From Auricularia sp. M13 (lineage: Eukaryota; Basidiomycota; Agaricomycetes; Auriculariales; Auriculariaceae), in the NCBI GenBank assembly GCA_037042915.1, contig CM073203.1:806001-870000 (forward strand): DNA of 64,000 nucleotides, read 5' to 3'. Positions 56,733 through 64,000 of the stretch are shown piece by piece. The notes below the pieces were generated by a model. That model did no database searches. It had not been told where the DNA came from and saw only the letters and a program-made list of their open reading frames with translations. Position 1 is the first letter of the stretch; each line of letters opens with the position of its first letter. The position numbers and the translations under genes were made by a program.

Positions 56733-58583
56733 TCATTGGCCGTTGTGAGCCAAGGCGTTCGTGGTGCCAGACGCTGGCTGCGTGTCAGCAAGGCTTGGAT
56801 CTCGCGCACCACACTTGACGTACGGATACCGCTGAGTACGCCGGTCTGGGCCAGGGACTTGATGTTGGCGCTCATAGTGGCTGGAGAAACGTTACCGTTC
56901 AGGCCAATAAGATAGGCGACGAGGCCCGCGATGTGGGGCGTGGCCTGCGAATGTCAGCAACCGGAAGCCGCTGAGCGAATTATGCCCACCATGGATGTTC
57001 TGGAAGTCGATCTGGGTGAGATTGCCTTTTGTCTATCGAAGAACTTACCCTGAGATGGTGTTTGTTGCAGTGGTGGAGCCGATCCAGGCGCTCGTGACCT
57101 GTTCTTCGGCTAAGTCGCGTGCGCCAGGGTCATCCTTGTACGGGGGTGCTCACCGTCTGACCAGGGGCGAAGATGTCGACCACTGCGCCGAAATTGGAGA
57201 ACGATGCACGTGCGTCCCCAATCTACCGCCAGTTCATTGATGCTGTTCGCCCTTGTCTCGAGGTGCTCACCGTCGTGGCACCAACAGTAATCGCGCTCGG
57301 CGCTCGGGCAGGCGAGCTATTGGCGGCATTGGCCTTTCCAGGGGGCGTCAATCCAGATATCACAGCTCATAGCGACAGCACTCACATTGTCATTACCAGC
57401 AGCCACAGTCACATGGACGCCGGCCGACGTGAGTGATGCAACCGCGTTGTCGAGAGCAGTGGATGCGCCACCGCCGAGTGACATACTGGCAATGGTCGGC
57501 CGCCCGCTGGAACGCGCCTGGGAGAGCACAAAATTGAGACCAGAGACGATGTCGGAAACGGATCCCGAGCTTGGCGAGCTTCAGGTTCTCATGGATTCGG
57601 CAAAGAGCTCAGCAACCTACCCGCCGCTGTTCAGGACCTTAACCGCAATAACATTCGCAGCCTTGGCAACACCGAAACGAGAGCCGACAGCAGTTCCGGC
57701 GACGTGCGTTCCATGGCCTTGCATTTCGCAAGCTGAGCTCAAGATCACGTTCTGTCAACATGACCGACGTACCGTTGTCATCGACCGTTGGAAGGCCCCC
57801 AAAGGCAGCTCCGAACCTCGCGCGACCGCCAAAGTCTTGCTGAGACTATGGTTCGGAATCAACATATCAATCTTTGGAGGTGGACTCACGTGTCCAGTGT
57901 TTATCCCAGTGTCTTTCAAAGATCATGTTAGGCCGAACGGCTTCCTAGCGTGGCTACATAACTCACCGACGATGAACACGTCGACTCCGCGTCCCGCCGT
58001 CGAGTCAAAGCGGAAGGTGAAGTTCAGCGAGTTGGCTGAACCTCCAACGGGTGCTCGTGCCGACAGGCGTGCAATGCCTAAAGCATCGGCTTAACAACTC
58101 TGCATCGCTAGATTGCCCGACATTGCTTACCCCATGGCGCATTTGTCCTTTGAATGATAGCACGAGATTAGTCACATAGCTTGCACAGCAGCGGAACATA
58201 CTGTGTGGTGACGGCTGTTGTGTGCCTGCGCAGTCCGGTGAGTTTTGTGAAGACTATCGCAAGGCCCTTGCTCACATTATGCCATCCTCAGCGATGCTGA
58301 GAACGTCGCCACTCGCACGGAGGGCCTCGAGCTGCGTCGCATTGAACGTTCCGGCGAAACCATGCAGGAAGTCGGTCTCCCAGTCCGCGTGAGTGACAGC
58401 CGTGGCGATCACAGGGTTCTTCTCCAGATGCACGCTCTTGTCCACGCCGGGCTTCAGGGTGACGATGAAGCTGTTGGGCTTGACCTGCCCAGCAAACTTC
58501 TCCACGGCGAGCTGCTTAACGGGCGTGCCGACCGATGCAAGTGCAAGCGCGGCGGTAACAGCGAAGGAGATGAGAGCATGCAT
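56733..58583 (-). CDS. subtilisin-like serine protease (S8, proteinase K type)
   Basis: About a dozen exons. Signal peptide [17 protein letters not shown], then an inhibitor-I9 propeptide ([35 protein letters not shown]). The mature domain has TNAPWG, the catalytic Asp in [14 protein letters not shown], His in [15 protein letters not shown], the oxyanion Asn in VTVAAGNDN, and the catalytic Ser in [14 protein letters not shown]. The GTSM part comes from a 10-nt exon at 56990-56999. The protein ends [14 protein letters not shown] secreted endopeptidase for protein breakdown, activated by loss of the propeptide. TATA box 60 bases upstream. All junctions read in phase, though some of the many short exons have alternative acceptors. 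Confidence 0.88.
56990..56999 (-). other. 10-nt microexon carrying the catalytic serine codon
   Basis: AACATCCATG on the minus strand between GACTTCCAG and GTGGGCAT. It completes a Gly codon and gives Thr-Ser-Met, so the joined product reads ISGTSMATPH. Using an acceptor 12 nt upstream would add four residues and break the consensus. Confidence 0.75.
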
Positions 58584-60036
58584 GGTGGAGAGAACCGAGT
58601 GAGAATCTCGCACTGGGCATTCTCATCTACGCCCCCGCAGGCATTTTATACCCCACATTGTCGTCCGTGCTTTGCTGGCACGCACCTGCAAGAAGCGTAC
58701 GGACCCATGCGTGTGGCTACTACCATGGTATCTATCGAGAACTGCCAGTGGGGACCGGCTCCGCTTGAGCGCTCTACTGCCGGGCGGGAGCTGTCGACTT
58801 GTGTAGCCCTGCGACCAATGACGCGGCGGTGCCAAGACGGACGTCAAGACGGAATGCATAGCTGAGCGATACGAATCGCACAGAGATCTCGCTCGGCCCC
58901 CGATTCGGCAAGGCCTCACGAGACACCTACGCACTTCTGCCGTCGTGGAAGTCGTTTCGTTGACAAAACCGCCACGGAACAGTACCTTTTCAGAACTAGT
59001 ACCCGGCCTGCGCAAAATGCGACCGTGCTCAGCCCGCATGGAGAGATAAGGAAACTGGATCGCTATTCGCGACTGTGATCTTGCATCAGCTCACGAGACA
59101 GTCCAGCCATGATTTCTGGCCCCTGAGACGCAAGGCTCAGAATATCAGAAACCTCATTCAGGTACAACGAGTTGAACGTCAGTCTCAGCCACCACAGTTT
59201 GACCGCGATGATTGCTTACGAATGCAATAATGGACACTTCTTGCGCCTTCGTTATGCTCACGCGCTCCGCCACGAAGAACGCAGCACTAAACGCATCATC
59301 AACAATCACCCCTTCCCGCACGCCATGTTGGGAGGCCCACCGCCGCTCGCAACTCGTGACGGTGGGCAATAACCATGTACTCGTTGGCGCAAGGGGCGCC
59401 GGTTGCAGATGCACCCGTTAACGACGCCTATGAATACGCGGATTTAGCCACCCTGCGACTGAGCGTCATGATTTGGCACAGTGTACTACATGATGGCAAC
59501 CTTTCCTGGCTAATCGGCACCTCCGTCACCAAGTCGGATTGAACCAATGACGCAGCGTCGTCATGCATTCCTCGCTTGCTCTGAATGACCTTTACATTGG
59601 CCTCGTATATGCTAGGTAGGCATCCTGGAAGGTGTCTAACCCGAATTCTACGAGGAACGCGTCTATCGCGGACGGATCAAGACCCTCTATTATTCATGTA
59701 GTCTTGAAGGGCTCGCGGCTCCGAGAGGCTTCCCTGTCATCAATCATCAAGTATCATGGATATAAAAGTTCTCAAATAGAGTCCGCTGCCTAGGAGGCAG
59801 GCGGATAGACAGTTCTCAGAAGCCGGTTGCTAATTTTGAGAGGCTGATTCAATAAGATATCAGGAAATAATGGAAGTAGGAAATAAGCGCAAATACTTGT
59901 AGACTTTTTTGACGTCGTAGAGGTCGAAGTTCCTGTGCTTCGACGATGTGAAGTTTGATCTCGAAGAGTCGAACGCGTGGCAACTCCGCCACGGATTTTA
60001 GCCGGTTCCTCGTGACTAGCTCGTGCAACATTTGCC
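58584..60036. other. intergenic, one orphan frame
   Basis: 1.45 kb between divergent genes. An 86-codon minus-strand frame at 59414-59154 (VREGVIVDDAFSAAFFVAER, ITKAQEVSIIAFVSNHRGQT) looks coding-like but lacks partners or a promoter and is unassigned. Confidence 0.4.
58643..58650 (-). promoter_or_regulatory. TATA box of the subtilase gene
   Basis: TATAAAAT on the minus strand, 60-67 bases before the ATG at 58583. Confidence 0.6.
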
Positions 60037-61450
60037 GTGGCCACTGCTTTTGCCATGTCCAACGCGAGCTCAAAAATTGTGCGCTCGTACGACAAAAGCG
60101 TATCCAATCGCGCTCCAAAGCAAACGAAGTCCCGTCCAACAACCAATCCTGCAGCGAATGTTGACCCCGGCGCGGCCAAGTCCACTGTCGCGGCCAATAC
60201 AGCGGCCAGTACCTCCAAAGGCGACGCAGGCAGCAGCAACAAGCCTGCTGGTCAAAAATCCAAAGAGGCACCTTCAGATCGCAGAATCGTCTTCCGGTCT
60301 ACCCTGGACACTCCGTTCCGCGTCGACTGGTGTGCATAATCTCATCTTTCTTGGGTTTATAGCAGAAACTGATGCGTACATAAGGCCCACGATACCCTCG
60401 GCGCATATTAAGGCGTTCTTGGACAAGTTTATCGAGCTCTTGACCCATGCCGAAGTCGCCAAATTTAATGCCTCACGCGGCCGTCACGTTGGTCGTGGTA
60501 CTGGCCATTCTAACAAGCCAAAGGAGGCCGATTCTACCGAGTCAGCAGACGACGCGAAATCCCGCAAACGCAAGCGCAAGGGAAAAGGACGAGAATCCGG
60601 CGCTCCAGGAGAGGCTGCTTTAGGACCAGCTCGTAAACGACCACGCGTCGTCGAGGGCGGCGCGGATGCCATGGTCACCGATTCTATGCCACCGCCCGAG
60701 ATCCTCTCGCATCTAGTCATAGGCGTGAACCACGTGACGAAGCGTCTGGAGGGACAGCTCGACGCGCTTTCTGCTGCCAAACGGCTCGTCAAACCCGCTT
60801 CATCGCACGCTCCAACTGCCGCGCCCAAACTAAGATTCGTGCTTGTCTGTACGGGTGACATCGATCCGGCCGCGCTCGTAGCACATATTCCGCACCTAGT
60901 CGCGGGATGCAACTCCAACTCTACGGAGGATACGACATTACTCGTATCATTGCCTAAGGGCGCCGAAGCATTGCTCGCCAGCGCATTTGGCCTGCCGCGA
61001 TGTAGCGTCGTAGCCATTGCCGTGCGCCAATCCTCACTTTTTTCACCGTTGTTCGTATCTGATAACTCAATCCAGGAGTCTGCGCCGCCAAACATCATGG
61101 ACCCGCTCGTGCCACTTACATCATCGTTCCCCATCGTCCGCGCACCCTGGCTCGTCGTACACGCGCAGGAGAACGGTGCAGAAGCGATGGATGTCGACAC
61201 GGCGCCCACTCTCCCCTCGCAAAAGGTTGAGCACATCCCTACGCACGTCAAGCAGGTCCGCACGACCGCGCCTCGAAATATGGGCGCCGCCAAGCGCGCG
61301 CGCAAGGAGGCTCGGGCAGCTGTTCGAGCGAAACTCATCCTTCATCCAACTCCAGAGCAGCTCCGCAACGACATGGCGGGTGGGAAACCGGTCAAGAAGA
61401 ATCGTCTTGTGGTTGTCTCGCTGCCCGAGGCTGAAGGAACAGCATCTTGA
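60037..61450 (+). CDS. POP3: POP3-like subunit of RNase P / RNase MRP
   Basis: Exon 1 from Met 60037 (or 60055) ends RSTLDTPFRVDW near 60330; the second exon runs from about 60363 to 61450. Blocks: ETDAYIRPTIPSAHIKAFLD, a Lys/Arg-rich nuclear signal (KSRKRKRKGKGRE), PPEILSHLVIGVNHVTKRLE, LRFVLVCTGDIDPAALVAHI, LLVSLPKGAEALLASAFGLP and RCSVVAIAV. This is the L7Ae-like POP3/Rpp38 pattern, an RNA-binding protein of the nucleolar enzymes that trim pre-tRNA and pre-rRNA. The basic C-terminus (AAKRARKEARAAVRAKLI) suits RNA binding. The intron as read is only about 31 nt, so that junction is uncertain. Confidence 0.72.
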
Positions 61451-61642
61451 ATCACTGCACCTAATGTTGTTCGTACGATTCGACTTTCTGCAGCCATTTA
61501 CAATTGCCGTTGTTCTTTTTGTTTAGGTGAGCAATGGGTACAACAGTACAGTATGGCGGTAACAACGGGTGAGTACAACTTGAGCAAAAGATACTGTAGG
61601 TATAAGTAAGGAAACGATACGTGAGGAAAGCCACGGGGGAGC

Positions 61643-63288
61643 TCAAACATTCGCGAACTCTTCGACGAGGCGGGAGATCTCCGCAGCGTCCCAACAGCTT
61701 ACGCCTTTGGGGCCTTCAGACTCGTCGAACGTGACGACGCGCAAAGGACCGAGCGCGCGGTTGTTGGTAGATCGGCTGGGCGCTGCCTGCTGCGATGTGG
61801 GCGCCGGCGCGGGATTAGAGACATTGCGCGCGCGGACAAAGCGGACAAGAGGACTGCTCGTCTCCGACACGAACCCGGTGTTGTGGAGGTGAAGCTCGGC
61901 GAGCGCGGGGCACGCGCGCTCGTCCTGGAGGGTGCTGAAGAACGCGTCCGCGAGCGTGCACGAGTCAAACGAGAGCTTCGCGAGGCCGGGCAGATGCTTG
62001 AGGCACTGCGCGACTGCCTCGTCCAGCGGGTCGGTCTGGTGCTTGAGCGTGAGCTCGGTGGCGGACTTGCATGCGCGCTGGACGAAGCCGAGGAGCTCGG
62101 AGGTTTGCGTGAGCTCGAATGTCAGCGACCGCAGCGCGGGCATGCGGAAGACGTCGGCGCCAAATTTGAAACCACAGGCACAGGAGTCGTCCAGGACGTA
62201 CAGGTCAGAGAGGCGGTCGAAGGCGATGGTTCCTGTGGGGAACGGCACGGTCTCTGTGGAGAAAACCGTGCTGAGCTTGAGCTGGTGTACGTGCGGCATG
62301 GCGCGGAGAAGGGTCCAGAAGTCGGCGGGCACATAGCTCGCGTACATGATAGTCGCCCTCCGCAGGTTTGCGAACGTCAAGCCCGGGGTGGCGTGCAGCG
62401 TGATGCCGACAAGAACGATGCTGGACAGGAGCGGCGCCGAGGGCACCTCTACGACGGGCGTGAGTTCAGGCATTTCGCCGACGGCGCCGGAAAGCTGGAT
62501 ATGAAGATGCTCGAGCAGAGGCATGTGGGACCTGAAGCAGCCGAGGATGGATGAAGTGTTCTCCTCGTCCGGTTCATCCATAAGGAGCATGACGCGCCGC
62601 CAGCGCGCGGCGAGTTTGACCAGCAGCTTGGGCAAGCTCGGCCAGGCGTCGATCCAATTGCAGGACACGCCGAGGAACTGCACTTCGAGAGGCAGCTTGC
62701 CGCTCCGCTCTAGCAAGAGTAGCATATACGCCTCGTGGGCCTCCATCTCGGCTTTGTTCTCCTCTGCACATATGGCTTCCCATATGTTGAACGATATGCC
62801 CACGAACGTCCACAGGCGCGGCGACGCCAGCGCCGCGCGGCGCCAATTCCGGCAGACCGCGGCGAGCTGGAAGGGGGCCATGGCGCGCGCGAACGTGTCC
62901 TCGGGCCAGCCATCCTCCTCGAGTATTGGCTCATCTGACGTTGGGCCGTATCCATCCACGACACGGGCGAATATTTCCGAGAGCACGTCCAAGGGCAGCC
63001 GCCGGACGAGCGACATCCGAGGCAAGGCCTTCTCGAACACGGCGTCACGCTGAGCCAGGGCGAGGTCCAGAGCAGACTTTGCGGCCTTGCGGGTCTCGAT
63101 GGCCTCTGCAAGCGCTGCGTCCGCCCGTCCGAGCGTGTTGCGCGCAGCCTCGACCTGGTCGTTCAGCCATCTGCGCGTCCTCTCTGGTGCATACAGTTTC
63201 ATGAGCGTTTAGTAAAGCGCTCGATGCCAGGTCGCTTACCTTCTTGCTGCAATTGTTGTGCATGGATGCTTTGGGCGGTCAGTGTCAT
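61643..63288 (-). CDS. F-box protein with N-terminal coiled coil
   Basis: A first exon 63288-63240 (MTLTAQSIHAQQLQQE) joins exon 2, 63183-61643, through a 56-nt intron with a CTAA branch site; 529 residues. A heptad coiled coil (NTLGRADAALAEAIETRKAA) precedes the F-box (RRLPLDVLSEIFARVVDGY, then LAAVCRNWRRAALASPRLW). Leu-rich, LRR-like repeats follow (MPLLEHLHIQLSG, LPGLAKLSFDSCTLADAFF, CPALAELHLHNTGF). This is the standard large F-box-like class of basidiomycetes, distinct from the two other F-box families in the window. SCF substrate unknown. Confidence 0.82.
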
Positions 63289-63472
63289 TTTCTGGGTGGT
63301 GGTGGGAGGTGGTGATGGTTTGGGTTTTAGCAGCACACCATCGGTTCTTGCCGGGCAATCGAGTTTCTCAAGATTAGATCAGGATTAGATCAGATCGGAG
63401 TATATCCAGTGAGTCAATACGACTCTGTAACTGAGGGTGTTTCCCACGACTTGAAGCGTCGGAAAGTGTTCA

Positions 63473-64000
63473 CTACACAATAAAGCGTCCGAAATAACTA
63501 TAACAGCACTTAAGTGTCGGATCGGTCTGAGAAATCGGGTAGTAATCGGGGCCCACAACGTCAGGGAGCCCAGCCTCGTCCCGCTGTTCAAGGTCGACGA
63601 CTGATTTACGCTCAACGACACGGACTCTGAGTGCACCGTAAGTCCATGCTGTATTGCAGGTGTCAAGCTCACGTTGTTCATGTAGACCGCCATCAAGCGC
63701 GTTCTCGTCTTCCCTGCCCAGTGCCCACGTCGCGCCGATCGACATCAAGTGCGGGCCTTCCTGAGACTCCAACGCATACGGTGAGCTCTCAGGCCACAGT
63801 ATGAGGCCAAGCTGACCTGCGTCTGCGACGCAGACGCCTTCCATGGCTCGTGGAACCGCGAGTCCCCGATTCCAATACCAAGTTAAAGCCAAGGTCCAGG
63901 TGTCACCATCCTCTGACGCTGACCCATATACAAAACCGTCACGGTCCCAGGACGCATTAAAGCCCTCAGCGGCGCATGGAAGCCGAGCGCGCCGGTGACC
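63473..64000 (-). CDS. hypothetical protein, 3' part only
   Basis: A minus-strand frame is open from the window edge to a stop at 63473-63475, so the start is outside. It reads GFNASWDRDGFVYGSASEDG, TWTLALTWYWNRGLAVPRAM, GQLGLILWPESSPYALESQE and TWALGREDENALDGGLHEQR, ending TLKCCYSYFGRFIV. No motif recognised. Confidence 0.45.
   Translation of the reverse strand, partial: GHRRARLPCAAEGFNASWDRDGFVYGSASEDGDTWTLALTWYWNRGLAVPRAMEGVCVADAGQLGLILWPESSPYALESQEGPHLMSIGATWALGREDENALDGGLHEQRELDTCNTAWTYGALRVRVVERKSVVDLEQRDEAGLPDVVGPDYYPISQTDPTLKCCYSYFGRFIV

Overview
This 64 kb window is nuclear DNA of a filamentous basidiomycete, most likely an Agaricomycete. Genes are dense, on both strands, and mostly split by about 50-nt introns with GT..AG ends. 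The gene set fits: a Bud4/anillin-like septation protein, two NoxR regulators of NADPH oxidase, ergosterol isomerase ERG2, a TRI5-type terpene synthase, a GH43 hemicellulase relic, and many F-box-like proteins. No rRNA, tRNA, CRISPR array or bacterial-style operon was found. All calls come from reading translations and splice sites by eye; no database was searched.

Layout. 0-4 kb: 3' part of a bud4-like gene. 4.8-5.4 kb: a short inverted-repeat element (copy A). 5.8-9.1 kb: a Ser-rich orphan and an F-box-like gene. 9.9-13.2 kb: a divergent pair, RNA polymerase III subunit RPC11 (very short exons) and noxR copy 1. 13.6-16.4 kb: ERG2 and a paralogue of the F-box-like gene. 16.7-19.3 kb: a 13-exon MFS transporter. 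20.0-21.6 kb: a decayed GH43 gene. 21.9-24.0 kb: noxR copy 2. 24.8-27.0 kb: relics of an F-box gene and of a partner gene. 27.3-32.8 kb: a P-loop kinase and an amidase gene split by a 1.9 kb inverted-repeat transposon. 33.4-39.6 kb: an O-fucosyltransferase-like protein, an F-box relic, an arrestin-like protein and a flavohaemoglobin. 42.0-45.5 kb: terpene synthase and a cytochrome-b2-type flavocytochrome. 45.8-48.3 kb: a near-complete F-box gene and a small Ser-rich gene. 49.1-56.4 kb: a BRCT protein, an orphan, an F-box relic, a dolichyl-phosphate-mannose-synthase-type transferase, element copy B and a coiled-coil protein. 56.7-64.0 kb: a subtilisin-like protease, a POP3-like RNase P/MRP subunit, another F-box protein and one gene running off the window.

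How it fits together. Two themes stand out. The first is local duplication: two NoxR paralogues with the same first six exon lengths, two related F-box-like genes beside them, and a family of F-box genes and relics, two of which sit head-to-head with copies of the same orphan gene. The second is unusual splicing: three microexons of 7, 9 and 10 nt, two of which carry the haem-ligand histidine of a flavocytochrome b2 and the catalytic serine of a subtilase, plus three introns that need a GC donor. Several redox genes (NoxR twice, flavohaemoglobin, flavocytochrome b2) lie within 35 kb, but nothing in the sequence shows joint regulation.
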